From: Brevundimonas sp. UBA5713
GTDB taxonomy: Bacteria; Pseudomonadota; Alphaproteobacteria; Caulobacterales; Caulobacteraceae
Length of the DNA: 64,000 nucleotides
Reading direction: 5' to 3'
Assembly (NCBI RefSeq): GCF_002419815.1
Contig: NZ_DIGV01000018.1
Location: forward strand, 1-64,000
Within the stretch, counting starts at the first letter, position 1. Each line of letters begins with the position of its first letter. Position numbers and translations under genes: made by a program. This document shows positions 51,493 through 60,660 of the stretch, in pieces. The notes beneath the pieces were generated by a model, which worked only from the letters and a program-made list of their open reading frames with translations, was not told where the DNA came from and ran no database searches.

Positions 51493-51645
51493 GCGAGCAT
51501 TTCCTTACGGACGATTGCTAAGTCTGTTTCTTAATGGGGCAAGACCGTTAAACGTCCGTGAACCATAAATTTCGATCATCGGTACATAACCGGCGTGTAT
51601 GTAGGCGCGGACAGAATGCACTTACGTCTAGGGGGAGCTTTGAGC

Positions 51646-52338
51646 ATGGACCGACGGATCATGATGACCGGCTTGGCATCCATATTGGCCGGATGCGCGT
51701 CTAGCCGTTCTGCCCGGCCGCTAACAGGCGATGACATTCCCGCCGACGCGTTTTCCCCATGGTCGGATCAGTCATCATATGCCCTGTTCGCCGGCGATGA
51801 ACTGGATATCGCCTTCCCATCCGCGCAGGAGTTAAACCGACAACTGGCCATCGGGCCTGATGGCCGGATATCACTGCCCATGATCGGCCATGTGATGGCA
51901 GCGGATCGCAGCGTTTCCGAACTCGAAAGCGTAATTTCAAGCGCTTATGCCGAGCATCTGCTGCGTCCGGCGGTAGAGGTCACGCTCCGGCGCGTGGCCC
52001 CGGGCAAGGTTTGGGTCGATGGTCAGGTGCGCAACCCGGGCGTCTATGATCTGCCGCTAGCGGATGTGGACGCCTATCAGGCCATGATCATGGCCGGCGG
52101 CATTCTACCCAGCGGACGCTCTTCCAAGGCTGCCTTGATCCGCCGCGCACCAGACGGCCAGCGCATGATGGTGACCATCGACTTGCGCCATCGCAACGCC
52201 AACATGCCGATGATCCAGCGGGGCGATATTATCTATGTACCGAAGACAGGACTGGGCGAACTGGCCGCCTTCTTCACCCAAATTCGCAACTCGCTGCCCA
52301 TCGGATTCAGCTATGCACTGAATGGCCGCTGGGCCTAA
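51646..52338 (+). CDS. Polysaccharide export lipoprotein (Wza/OPX family, HfsD-like)
   Basis: A 230-residue outer membrane lipoprotein with signal peptide and lipobox (ILAGC). YALFAGDELDIAFPSAQELNRQLAIGPDGRISLPMIGHV is the Poly_export domain. VWVDGQVRNPGVYDLPLADVDAYQAMIMAGGI is the SLBB domain. Divergent from the HfsA-like gene, with ~150 bp between. The ATG at 51646 has GGGGGAG 9 nt upstream. Together with the initiating transferase, flippase and co-polymerase, it completes a Wzx/Wzy-type export route, though no Wzy polymerase was found in the window. Confidence 0.92.
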   Translation: MDRRIMMTGLASILAGCASSRSARPLTGDDIPADAFSPWSDQSSYALFAGDELDIAFPSAQELNRQLAIGPDGRISLPMIGHVMAADRSVSELESVISSAYAEHLLRPAVEVTLRRVAPGKVWVDGQVRNPGVYDLPLADVDAYQAMIMAGGILPSGRSSKAALIRRAPDGQRMMVTIDLRHRNANMPMIQRGDIIYVPKTGLGELAAFFTQIRNSLPIGFSYALNGRWA

Positions 52339-52364
52339 GGCGAAAGATTTTTGGGGAGTTACCG

Positions 52365-52441
52365 TGGTCGGGGCACAAGGATTCGAACCTTGGACCCCCT
52401 GCTCCCAAAACAGGTGCGCTACCAGACTGCGCCATACCCCG
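52365..52441 (-). tRNA. tRNA-Pro (anticodon UGG)
   Basis: Minus-strand cloverleaf with CGGGG...CCCCG acceptor ends, anticodon loop TTTGGGA (UGG), T-arm GGTTCGAATCC and encoded CCA. Confidence 0.96.
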
Positions 52442-52509
52442 AACCGACGGATGCGCCCTGATGCCACGGTTAAATCCGTACGGCAACAGGGAAAAATCAT
52501 ATCACAGCG

Positions 52510-52983
52510 TTAGTTATTGAAGAAGCTGTGTTTAACCAAGTCGCCGGGCTTGGCCCCGATTTCATCTGCGCGTCCGGCGCGCAGCTCCAGAACGCCATTG
52601 GCCGCCCCCCGCGAAGGGATGGGCTCTTCTGAATAGGGCGTTGTGTGCTTGGCGATGGACACGATCCGGCCCTGCGGATCGATGTAAAGAATATCCAGCG
52701 AGCTGGGCGTGTTGCGCATCCAGAAGGACTGCTCACGTGCTGCAGGAAACTGGAACAGCATCCCCCGATCATCCTCGAGCGGCGGTCGGAACATCAGTCC
52801 ACGCGCCCGCGAGGCTTCATCGTCGGCAATCTCGACCATGAATTGGTGGTCGCCAGAAGCCGTGACGACCGTCAACGGCTCCAGGGGACGCCCTCTATCG
52901 TCGGTGACAGTCTTCGCGCCAGCGCATGCGCCAAGCATCAAACCAGCAGCCAGAACCACGATGGCACGACGGGACAGAGCCAT
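52510..52983 (-). CDS. DUF192 family lipoprotein
   Basis: A 157-residue protein with a lipoprotein signal peptide (ALSRRAIVVLAAGLMLGAC). The DUF192 core follows: FMVEIADDEASRARGLMFRPPL, GMLFQFPAAREQSFWMRNTPSSLDILYID, and a C-terminal GVLELRAGRADEIGAKPGD. The family is widespread and its biochemical role is unknown. GAGGTGA lies 5 nt upstream of the chosen ATG. Confidence 0.92.
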   Translation of the reverse strand: MALSRRAIVVLAAGLMLGACAGAKTVTDDRGRPLEPLTVVTASGDHQFMVEIADDEASRARGLMFRPPLEDDRGMLFQFPAAREQSFWMRNTPSSLDILYIDPQGRIVSIAKHTTPYSEEPIPSRGAANGVLELRAGRADEIGAKPGDLVKHSFFNN

Positions 52984-53012
52984 AGGAATCACCTCTTCAC
53001 AATGAGGCCATG

Positions 53013-53531
53013 TTACTGGGCTGGACGGATTTCCGCCACAACCAGTCCCTTGGGACCCTCGGCAAAGCGTACATCGACCGCGTCACCAGGCAACAAATCT
53101 TCAAGCCCGTTTCGACGCAGGGTCTCCACATGGACAAAGATATCGCCTTCGGCGGCATGTCGAACAACGAAGCCATAGCCCTTGGTGCGGTTAAACCATT
53201 TCACCACTGCCGGCTCCATTTCACCCGCAGGGGTGACCGCCGCTGACGGACGTTGAACCAGCGGACGCACAGCCCGCACGCCTTCAGGGCTTTCCGCTAT
53301 GTCGATGATGCGTACGACCTGCCAGCCCTTTGCACGGCGCGCGCACTCAACCGTTACGCGAGCGCCTTCTTCGGCATCATCGCGACCGCTGTCCCGCAGG
53401 CTGCTCACATGGAGCAGCACATCCTTTGTCTCGGTGATCGTGGGTTCGTCAGGAACGATGAAACCATAGCCCTTCCCCGGATCAAACCATTTCACGCGCC
53501 CCTCGACGCGAACTGTCTCGTTATCGTCCAT
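53013..53531 (-). CDS. Twin cold-shock-domain protein
   Basis: A 172-residue protein with two cold-shock domains. The first has VKWFDPGKGYGFIV and LLHVS (residues ~8-75). The second has VKWFNRTKGYGFVV and IFVHVE (~105-170). The RNA-binding KGYGF motifs are intact in both. Caulobacter encodes such double-CSD proteins (CspC/CspD), which act in stationary phase. Nucleic acid chaperone; cytosolic. Confidence 0.93.
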   Translation of the reverse strand: MDDNETVRVEGRVKWFDPGKGYGFIVPDEPTITETKDVLLHVSSLRDSGRDDAEEGARVTVECARRAKGWQVVRIIDIAESPEGVRAVRPLVQRPSAAVTPAGEMEPAVVKWFNRTKGYGFVVRHAAEGDIFVHVETLRRNGLEDLLPGDAVDVRFAEGPKGLVVAEIRPAQ

Positions 53532-53738
53532 CCCCAAGCACCCTACCAAGCAAACAATCAGTCATTCTGAACGAACAGCGAAACGTAACACAGCTTTACT
53601 GTCCCGCAGAGTGAAAAATGATGGTTTTACGTATCAAGGTTGCATTGCCTCTCTTGAGGCGTACAGAAAACGCGAAATGGCGCACTCAGGCGACTGATGC
53701 GTTCAACAAACCTAGATTGTAGGGAATAAATAACCGCG

Positions 53739-53813
53739 TGGCAGTCCCTAGGGGAATCGAACCCCTCTTTTCAGGTTGAAAACCTGACGTCCTAACCGAT
53801 AGACGAAGGGACC
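53739..53813 (-). tRNA. tRNA-Glu (anticodon UUC), copy 1
   Basis: Minus-strand cloverleaf with GGTCCCT acceptor, anticodon loop TTTTCAA (UUC), T-arm GGTTCGATTCC and encoded CCA. It is the first of three near-identical copies. Confidence 0.96.
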
Positions 53814-53927
53814 GCAGCGCGAAGGAGCGGCCTGTTACATGCCTCTTGATGCGGATGCAACCCCTGCCCTGTCATTTCTTCGCAAAGAAACCAGCGGCAA
53901 GAACACCGATCAAAGGGCAAGTTCGCG

Positions 53928-54002
53928 TGGCAGTCCCTAGGGGAATCGAACCCCTCTTTTCAGGTTGAAAACCTGACGTCCTAACCGATAGACGAAGGGA
54001 CC
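53928..54002 (-). tRNA. tRNA-Glu (anticodon UUC), copy 2
   Basis: Sequence identical to copy 1 by eye, 189 nt away. The flanking GCGTGGCAG and CAGCGCGAA bases are shared with copy 1, pointing to tandem duplication. Confidence 0.96.
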
Positions 54003-54062
54003 ACAGCGCGAACTAGGCCTTTATGTTCTGCCCCTCATCCGAGGATGAAAGGCAGGCCCGCG

Positions 54063-54137
54063 TGGCAGTCCCTAGGGGAATCGAACCCCTCTTTTCAGGT
54101 TGAAAACCTGACGTCCTAACCGATAGACGAAGGGACC
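54063..54137 (-). tRNA. tRNA-Glu (anticodon UUC), copy 3
   Basis: Identical by eye to the other two copies, 135 nt from copy 2. Flanks are slightly more diverged (GCGGCGCGG). It is closest to the likely promoter end of a shared minus-strand transcript. Confidence 0.96.
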
Positions 54138-54251
54138 GCGGCGCGGAGGACGGTTAGATAGACGCCGAATCCGAGAATGGCAACTGCCCAAAAACGATTT
54201 TCTGCGTCTTTTTTCAAAGACCTGCGACGTGCCAACGGCAAAGGCTCATAA

Positions 54252-56054
54252 TCAGGCCATACGCGGGTCGGCGACGTCCTCGATCTCGAGTTGAACGCCG
54301 CGACGACCGTTCCAGTCATCCGCCTTCAGACGACCGGCGACGCACAGCCCGCCCTGCCCTGACAAAAGCGTCTTGCCAGTCTGCAAATCGGCACAGCGCC
54401 ATGCGATCGCCCGAACCGAAGCCCCGTCCGGCCCCACCAAACGGCAGCGAACATGGCCCCCGTTCATCGCCATGGGCTCACGCACCTGCAGGTTTTCCAT
54501 AGCAAACAGCGGTTCCGGATTTCCCGGACCATACGGGGCCAACTGCTCAAAGGCCTCGAACAGCTCGCGCGTGGCGGCGCGCGGATCGATGAGGGCATCG
54601 ACCTCTACCCAGTCCAGAGCCTGCGCAGCCTCCTGCTCGCCCGACAACTTGTCATTCAAATAGGCGCGCAGTTCGTCAATGCGGTCCGCCAGGACCGTAA
54701 GCCCCGCCGCCATGGCGTGCCCGCCGCCAGCGATTAGCACGCCATCCTCCCACGCCTGCTGAATGGCGCGCCCCAGATTCATTCCGGGCTGAGAACGGCC
54801 CGAGCCCTTGCCGATACCGGTCACTGGATCAACGCCAATCACAATAACCGGCTTGCGCCAACGCTCGCGCAGACGCCCGGCGACGATGCCGACAATGCCT
54901 GGGTGCCAGTCTTCGCCCGCGACAACCACGACGGCGCTGTCATCATTATGCGCACCGCTGGATTCCACACGGCGGATGGCCATTTCGGTCACGTCACTTT
55001 CGACCTCGCGGCGGGCGAGGTTCAGCGCATCCAACTCCTTGGCCAGCATGCGGGCCTCGGCCTCATCATCGGTAGACAGCAGGCGCGCACCCAGATCGGA
55101 CTTGCCAATGCGGCCACCCGCATTGATGCGCGGCCCCAGAATAAAGCCGACGTGGTTGGATTTGGCGGGACCGTGCTCAGTACCTGCTGCCGCCAACAAG
55201 GCATGCAAGCCCGGATTGCGCCAGTTCGACATGACCTTCAGGCCCAAACTGGCCAAGGCGCGGTTAAAGCCCGTCAGGCGCGTGACGTCGCAGATCGCAC
55301 CCATAGCGGCCAGATCCAGCCATTGGCGGATATCCGGCTCTCCGCACTGGGCGAACAGATTGCGTTTGCGGCCCTCGCGGTTCAGCGCGGCCAGCAGAAC
55401 GAACACCACACCCGCCGCTGCCAGATTGCCCTGCCCCGACGCACACCCCGGGCGGTTGGGATTGACCACAGCCAGACAGGATGGCGGCTCTTCACGCATC
55501 ATGTGGTGATCGATCACCACCACCTTCAGGCCGATGGACGCGGCATGGGCCACCGCCTCATTGGCAGCCGCACCGCAATCCACCGTAATGACCAGATCGG
55601 CACCAATCGCCTTCAGCCGGTCAAACGCCGGAGCGCTGGGGCCATAGCCCTCTTTCAAACGGTCGGGCACATAGATCGGCAGCTCCGCGCCCAGATGCCG
55701 GAACCAGCGCACCAGCAGCGCCGCGCTGGACGCGCCGTCGACGTCGTAGTCGGCGAAGACGTGGATTTTCTCGCCCGACTGCAAGGCATCCAGAATGGCC
55801 GTGGCTGCCGCGTCCATATCCATAAAGGTGGACGGATCGGGAAACAGCGCCTTAAGCGTCGGATTCAGAAAATGGATGCCGTCATCGGGCGCGACCTCGC
55901 GGGCAGCCAATGCGCGGGCTAGCGGCTCATCCAGACCCAGTGTCTGGATATGGGCACGCGTAACCGCCGGATCCGCCGGTCGCATGCGCCACTGCCGTCC
56001 CGACAGCGATTGCCTGAAGTTGAGAAATCCGCCTGCTAATGCGCCGTCAGCCAT
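54252..56054 (-). CDS. recJ: Single-stranded-DNA-specific exonuclease RecJ
   Basis: A 5'-3' exonuclease for recombination and mismatch repair. DHH-family motifs are IHVFADYDVDGASSAALL, LVITVDCGAAA, VVIDHHMM and AAMGAICDVTRL. The later GRINAGGRIGKSDLGARLL and ERWRKPVIVIG ... GKGSGRSQPGMNLGRA mark the DHHA1 part, and a C-terminal OB domain follows. At 600 residues it is normal. The N-terminus LNFRQSLSGRQWRMRPAD fits alphaproteobacterial RecJ, so the start at 56054 is kept. Confidence 0.96.
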   Translation of the reverse strand: MADGALAGGFLNFRQSLSGRQWRMRPADPAVTRAHIQTLGLDEPLARALAAREVAPDDGIHFLNPTLKALFPDPSTFMDMDAAATAILDALQSGEKIHVFADYDVDGASSAALLVRWFRHLGAELPIYVPDRLKEGYGPSAPAFDRLKAIGADLVITVDCGAAANEAVAHAASIGLKVVVIDHHMMREEPPSCLAVVNPNRPGCASGQGNLAAAGVVFVLLAALNREGRKRNLFAQCGEPDIRQWLDLAAMGAICDVTRLTGFNRALASLGLKVMSNWRNPGLHALLAAAGTEHGPAKSNHVGFILGPRINAGGRIGKSDLGARLLSTDDEAEARMLAKELDALNLARREVESDVTEMAIRRVESSGAHNDDSAVVVVAGEDWHPGIVGIVAGRLRERWRKPVIVIGVDPVTGIGKGSGRSQPGMNLGRAIQQAWEDGVLIAGGGHAMAAGLTVLADRIDELRAYLNDKLSGEQEAAQALDWVEVDALIDPRAATRELFEAFEQLAPYGPGNPEPLFAMENLQVREPMAMNGGHVRCRLVGPDGASVRAIAWRCADLQTGKTLLSGQGGLCVAGRLKADDWNGRRGVQLEIEDVADPRMA

Positions 56055-56189
56055 AAAGTGACCTGTCTGAAACTGGGCCGTTTATAAAGAAGCGATTCGC
56101 ATTGCATCTGCACGGATGCCGCGCAACGCGCGAACGCCTGCACAATCTAATAAGGCGGCCAACCGTCAAAAGCGGACGCAATAAAGAGG

Positions 56190-56654
56190 TTAGCGCATCG
56201 GCCTGTCGATCGGCGGAGGGGCCTTTGCACGCTCTCTCAGTTGCTGGGCAAAGGCTTCGATCTCCGCGGGCGTTTCGGGCGTGGGTGCATTGACCACGCC
56301 TTCGTCCACGCGGCGACGCACAGCCGCGGCATAGGCCTCGGGGTCCTGATCGTCCTGCCAGTCGATATTGGCGACTTCGCCCGACAGGCGGTTTTCCGTC
56401 GCGGCGAGTTGTTGAACCTGCGCCTTCACATCACCCGCCGTGGGAACATCGGCAGGTGGTGCCGGAAAATCTTCTAGCTTGGGATACTGGTCATTCTCGG
56501 CAACCAGCGCCTCAATGCGGGCGTCCAGCGGAGAGTTCGGGTCGGTCACCGGATTGAAGGCACAGGCCGACAGCAACGCTGCGCCAGAACCGCACAGCAG
56601 TGACAGAACAACAGATTTTTTCAGGACGCGCGCATTCATTTCATTCATGGTCAT
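56190..56654 (-). CDS. Hypothetical lipoprotein
   Basis: A 154-residue protein with a lipoprotein signal (VVLSLLCGSGAALLSAC). The mature part is hydrophilic and helical, with DARIEALVAENDQYPKLEDFPAPPADVP and ETPAEIEAFAQQLRERAKAPPP. No named domain. Three closely spaced ATGs (56654, 56648, 56639) make the start uncertain. Divergent from phaC. Confidence 0.72.
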   Translation of the reverse strand: MTMNEMNARVLKKSVVLSLLCGSGAALLSACAFNPVTDPNSPLDARIEALVAENDQYPKLEDFPAPPADVPTAGDVKAQVQQLAATENRLSGEVANIDWQDDQDPEAYAAAVRRRVDEGVVNAPTPETPAEIEAFAQQLRERAKAPPPIDRPMR

Positions 56655-56716
56655 ATGCCATCATGGCGTCAGGAGAAAGGCTCGTCCGCAGATGGGCCGA
56701 TTAAGGAGGACCGAAC

Positions 56717-58762
56717 ATGGCCAAACGACCCAGCGCCCCGACCTACGGCACTGAGACGAAACAGCCGGTCAAGTCGCCTTCCAAACCCCGCGCGGCCAAG
56801 GCGCAGTCCGTCAAACCTGCGGGTTCCAAACCCGCCACGTCAAAGCGCGCGCCGACCAAAGCTGACCCGGCCCCCACGGCCAAACCGAAGCCTGCACCAA
56901 AGCCACGCGCGGCAACCGAGAAGCCCGCGCCTCCTCCGCCTCCCCAGACCGAAGCCGCACCACAGGCTGAGGCGTCTCGCGCCCAAAATGCGTTCAGCGC
57001 CGAACAACTGGGCCAGATGGAGCAGCTGTCGGTCAATTTGGCCAAGGCGGCCATGCTGGCCCAGTCCGCCGTGGCCGAAGCCGCCTTGGCACAGGCTGAT
57101 CGACCAGCCGCCCTGTCGCCTGATCCCTATAATATCGGTCCGGCCATGGGCGCGGTGATGAGCAGTCTGGCGGCCAAGCCGGACAGATTGTTTCAGGCGC
57201 AGGCCGATCTGTTTGGCCGCTATATGGACCTGTGGAGCACCGCCACGCGCCGCGCCATGGGCGAAACCGTCGAAACCGAGGCCCCGCGCGATAAGCGGTT
57301 CAAAGACCCTGCGTGGTCGGAAAACCCGATGTTCGACTTTATGCGCCAGTCCTATCTGGCCACGTCGGACTGGATGAACGGGCTGATCCGCGCGGCGGAT
57401 GATGTGGACCCGCGCACCCGCCGTAAGGCCGAGTTCTTTACCCGCCTGCTGACAGATGCCTTTTCGCCCAGCAACTTTCTGGCCTCCAATCCGGTAGCCC
57501 TGAAGGCGCTGGCAGATACCAATGGCGAGTCGCTGGTCAAGGGCATGCAGAACTTTGCCGACGATCTGGCGCGTGGCAATGGCACGCTCAAAATCCGCCA
57601 GACCCACGAAGAGAATTTTACTCCCGGTGAGAACGTCGCCACCACGCCGGGCAGTGTTGTGTGGCGCGATGAACTGTTCGAGCTCATCCAGTACACGCCG
57701 ACCACAGCCCAGCAGCACGCCGTGCCCCTGCTGATCTTCCCGCCGTGGATCAATAAATTCTACATTCTGGACCTACGCCCCGAGAACTCCATGGTGCGTT
57801 GGCTGACAGCACAGGGCTTTACGGTGTTCGTCTGTTCGTGGGTCAATCCGGACAAGGACAAGGCGCATTTCAATCTGGATGACTATCTGACCAAGGGTAT
57901 TCACCGCGCGGTCGATAAAGTCATCGAACAAACGGGCGAGGCCTCGATCAATACGGTAGGATATTGCATCGGCGGCACCCTATTGGGGGGCGCGCTGGGA
58001 CGGGCCGCCGCTACCGGAGACACCCGCATCAAGAGCGCGACCTTCTTTGCGGCCCAACATGACTTTGTGGAAGCCGGTGATTTGGCCATCTTCACCGACG
58101 AGCACTGGCTGGCCGATATCGAGCGCCGCATGGATGAAGCGGGCGGCGTGCTGCCCAGCGCCGTCATGGCAGATACCTTCAACGCCCTGCGCAGCAATGA
58201 TCTGATCTGGTCGTTCTTCGTGTCCAACTATCTGATGGGCAAGTCTCCGCCTGCCTTTGACCTGTTGGCGTGGAACAGCGACCAGACCCGCATGCCCAAG
58301 GCACTTCATCTGGACTATCTTCGCCAGATGTACGGGCAAAACGCCTTGGCCAAGGGCGAGCTGACACTAGGTGGCCAAGCGGTTGATCTGTCGCGCGTAA
58401 CCATCCCGCTCTACTTTCAGGCCAGCAAGGAAGATCACATCGCGCCGATGCGTTCGGTCTATCGCTCGGCCAAGCTGTTTGGCGGGCCGGTCACCTTTAC
58501 TCTCGCCGGATCGGGCCACATTGCGGGTGTGATCAACCCGCCCGAAGCCAACAAATACCAGCACTGGACCAATCCCGACCTGCCCGACAGCGCCGAGGAA
58601 TGGTTTGACGCCGCAGAGGCCCATCCCGGAAGCTGGTGGCCGCACTGGGCCAAATGGCTGGCGGGCCACTCCGGAAAAATGGTAACGGCGCGTGATCCGT
58701 CCGCTGGGCCGCTCAAGGTGATCGAGCCCGCGCCGGGGTCCTATGTGAAGGTCAAATCCTGA
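56717..58762 (+). CDS. phaC: Class I poly(3-hydroxyalkanoate) synthase with long basic N-terminal extension
   Basis: Polymerises hydroxyacyl-CoA into storage granules. The catalytic Cys417 lies in the lipase-like box GYCIGG; the Asp/His partners are in KEDHIAPMRS and GSGHIAGV. LLIFPPWINKFYILDLRPENSMVRWL is a class I landmark. At 681 residues it is ~90 longer than usual: residues 1-90 are rich in Lys, Pro and Ala (PKPAPKPRAATEKP), like histone-H1 or phasin tails. AAGGAGGA lies 6 nt upstream of the ATG. The next small membrane protein gene starts on its stop. Confidence 0.95.
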   Translation: MAKRPSAPTYGTETKQPVKSPSKPRAAKAQSVKPAGSKPATSKRAPTKADPAPTAKPKPAPKPRAATEKPAPPPPPQTEAAPQAEASRAQNAFSAEQLGQMEQLSVNLAKAAMLAQSAVAEAALAQADRPAALSPDPYNIGPAMGAVMSSLAAKPDRLFQAQADLFGRYMDLWSTATRRAMGETVETEAPRDKRFKDPAWSENPMFDFMRQSYLATSDWMNGLIRAADDVDPRTRRKAEFFTRLLTDAFSPSNFLASNPVALKALADTNGESLVKGMQNFADDLARGNGTLKIRQTHEENFTPGENVATTPGSVVWRDELFELIQYTPTTAQQHAVPLLIFPPWINKFYILDLRPENSMVRWLTAQGFTVFVCSWVNPDKDKAHFNLDDYLTKGIHRAVDKVIEQTGEASINTVGYCIGGTLLGGALGRAAATGDTRIKSATFFAAQHDFVEAGDLAIFTDEHWLADIERRMDEAGGVLPSAVMADTFNALRSNDLIWSFFVSNYLMGKSPPAFDLLAWNSDQTRMPKALHLDYLRQMYGQNALAKGELTLGGQAVDLSRVTIPLYFQASKEDHIAPMRSVYRSAKLFGGPVTFTLAGSGHIAGVINPPEANKYQHWTNPDLPDSAEEWFDAAEAHPGSWWPHWAKWLAGHSGKMVTARDPSAGPLKVIEPAPGSYVKVKS

Positions 58763-59142
58763 TGCGTATCGAGCCCAACATGCTGTTGGCTGTCACAACG
58801 GCAAACGCCCTGGCTCTCCTGATTGCCAGCGCCACCCTGTTTGGCGCGCCCGGCCAACTGCTCAAATATCTGATTATCGCCGTGGCGGTGCCGGCAGCGG
58901 CCATTCCGCTGAACCGCATGTGGCGCAAAAAGATGGGCTGGTCGCAAACGGCCATGATTCATCCGATGGCAGCCGCAACCGCCGTCTGGGCCGCTATCTT
59001 TCCGGCCATGATCACCCTGATGGCTGTGATTCCGTTTCTCTGGCCGTCGAAAGACTACGGGCTGCTGGTCCTGATCGGATCGATCTGGTTCGGCCTGACC
59101 GTCGATTCTGCGCTGATCGCACGCCGTACGGCGCGCTCGTGA
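58762..59142 (+). CDS. Small hypothetical membrane protein
   Basis: A 126-residue protein with about four hydrophobic segments (MLLAVTTANALALLIASATLF, LIIAVAVPAAAIPL, MAAATAVWAAIFPAMITLMAV, LLVLIGSIWFGLTV). No recognised family. Its ATG overlaps the phaC stop (TGATG), so the two are translationally coupled. A strong terminator follows. Confidence 0.8.
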   Translation: MRIEPNMLLAVTTANALALLIASATLFGAPGQLLKYLIIAVAVPAAAIPLNRMWRKKMGWSQTAMIHPMAAATAVWAAIFPAMITLMAVIPFLWPSKDYGLLVLIGSIWFGLTVDSALIARRTARS

Positions 59143-59146
59143 CATT

Positions 59147-59183
59147 AAAAAGCGCCGGAGGCCTTCAGCCTCCGGCGCTTTTT
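59147..59183. terminator. Bidirectional Rho-independent terminator
   Basis: A 12-bp perfect stem AGCGCCGGAGGC / GCCTCCGGCGCT (59151-59162, 59168-59179) with a 5-nt loop, flanked by A-run and T-run. It serves both the phaC operon (+) and ctaA (-). Confidence 0.95.
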
Positions 59184-59204
59184 ATCTGGCTTAGCCCGAC
59201 AATC

Positions 59205-60272
59205 TTACAGGCCGGTGCTGCGCGGGCCGCTGTTAAACAGACGCGGACGCGAACGGCGCACCAGCCAGAAGTTCATTGTGGCGGCCCCCAGCACGATCGC
59301 GGCTACCGCTTGGTGTAGAACACCCAGCGTGATCGGCACCGCGTGCATCAAGGTGACGATGCCCAGACCGGCTTGAACCCAGACCGAAAGCGCCAGCAGA
59401 TACGCCGCAGCGCCCGAGCCCTCGGCCAAACGCCAGCGCCAAGCATTGATGGCGTAAACCGTCGAGCCAATCAGCAGGCCGTAAGCCACCAAACGGTGAT
59501 TGAACTGCACCAGCCCCTGATCATGCAGGAAGGCCAGTGCGCCCTGCCCCCACTCTACCGGCGGGAAGACAGCGCCATTCATCATCGGCCAGTCGGTATA
59601 GACCATCCCCGCCTTGGAGCCTGCTACGAGCGCACCAAGCAGGCATTGAAGGAAAACCGCCGCCAGCAACAGGCCGGCACCCCAGCTCCAGCCGCGAGGG
59701 GCGCGGTTGTGGGCCGATCCGCTCCACGCCTCCATGCCGGTCCAGATCAATCCGGAGAAGATCAACAGCGCCAGTCCGAGGTGCGTCATGAGGCGCTCAG
59801 GCGCGACGTCCACACGCTCGCTGAGGCCCGAAGACACCATCCACCAGCCAATGACACCCTGCAGACCGCCCAGAACCAATAGCGCCACGCAGCGCCAAAT
59901 CAGGCGGCGGGGCACCATCTTGAAGATAACAAAGGCCAGGAACGGCAGCGCAAATACGACCCCGATAGCGCGGCCCAGCAGGCGGTGAATCCATTCCCAC
60001 CAGAAAATGCCCTGAAACTCCTGCAGGGTCATGCCGGCATTCACCAACTGGTACTGCGGAATCGCTTTGTACTTTTCAAAGGCCTCCATCCAGTCCGCAT
60101 GGTTCAGCGGCGGGATAGATCCCATGATGGGCTTCCACTCGGTGATGGACAGGCCCGATCCGGTCAGACGGGTGACGCCGCCGACCACGACCATGGCAAA
60201 CACCAGGGCCGCGCAAAAGAACAGCCATATGGCCACCGGTCGGTTATTATCCGTCTCACCAATTCGCATCAT
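59205..60272 (-). CDS. ctaA: Haem A synthase (CtaA/COX15)
   Basis: An inner-membrane monooxygenase that converts haem O to haem A for cytochrome oxidase. It has 355 residues with about eight membrane helices. Hallmarks are VVVGGVTRLTGSGLSITEWKPI, FQGIFWWEWIHRLLGRAIG, VQFNHRLVAYGLL and VLHQAVAAIVLG, whose histidines ligate haem. Length and motifs are those of the alphaproteobacterial COX15 group. Confidence 0.96.
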   Translation of the reverse strand: MMRIGETDNNRPVAIWLFFCAALVFAMVVVGGVTRLTGSGLSITEWKPIMGSIPPLNHADWMEAFEKYKAIPQYQLVNAGMTLQEFQGIFWWEWIHRLLGRAIGVVFALPFLAFVIFKMVPRRLIWRCVALLVLGGLQGVIGWWMVSSGLSERVDVAPERLMTHLGLALLIFSGLIWTGMEAWSGSAHNRAPRGWSWGAGLLLAAVFLQCLLGALVAGSKAGMVYTDWPMMNGAVFPPVEWGQGALAFLHDQGLVQFNHRLVAYGLLIGSTVYAINAWRWRLAEGSGAAAYLLALSVWVQAGLGIVTLMHAVPITLGVLHQAVAAIVLGAATMNFWLVRRSRPRLFNSGPRSTGL

Positions 60273-60408
60273 TCGACGCCCGTTTATTGCCCCGATATGG
60301 TGTCGCCTCTTTCAAGAGGCGGCGATCCGAGGGTATGCCCCTGTCGCGTGGCGATTTCGAGTCGCATTCGGCGTTTAAAGCGTCGCAGCAACCGTGGAGG
60401 TAGGGTTT

Positions 60409-60660
60409 ATGCCCTATATCGAACTGCTTAGCACATTGGCCGCCATCGCGGTGTTGGCCTGGGTTGCTGATTTGGTCACCGGTCGTCGGGCCTTGGCCAA
60501 TATGATGATCGTGGGTGCCACAGGCGGAGTTGCTGGTGCATTTCTGGCCCTGCGGGTATTCGCAGTGTCCGAATATGACAGCTGGATCTGGCCCATCTGG
60601 GCCGTGGCTGCCGCCGTCATCGCCATGCTGGTCTATTTCATGTTCAGGAACAAACGCTGA
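60409..60660 (+). CDS. Small membrane protein
   Basis: An 83-residue protein with three hydrophobic stretches (LSTLAAIAVLAWVADLVTG, NMMIVGATGGVAGAFLALRVF, IWPIWAVAAAVIAMLVYFMF). The glycine-rich GATGGVAGAFL recalls transglycosylase-associated/GlsB-like small membrane proteins, without certainty. GGAGG lies 8-9 nt upstream. Its stop overlaps the next start (TGATG). Confidence 0.75.
   Translation: MPYIELLSTLAAIAVLAWVADLVTGRRALANMMIVGATGGVAGAFLALRVFAVSEYDSWIWPIWAVAAAVIAMLVYFMFRNKR

Noticed and set aside
53739..54137. Direct repeats resembling a CRISPR array
   Set aside because: The 75-nt repeats are complete tRNA-Glu genes with anticodon, T-arm and CCA; spacing is irregular and no cas genes are present.
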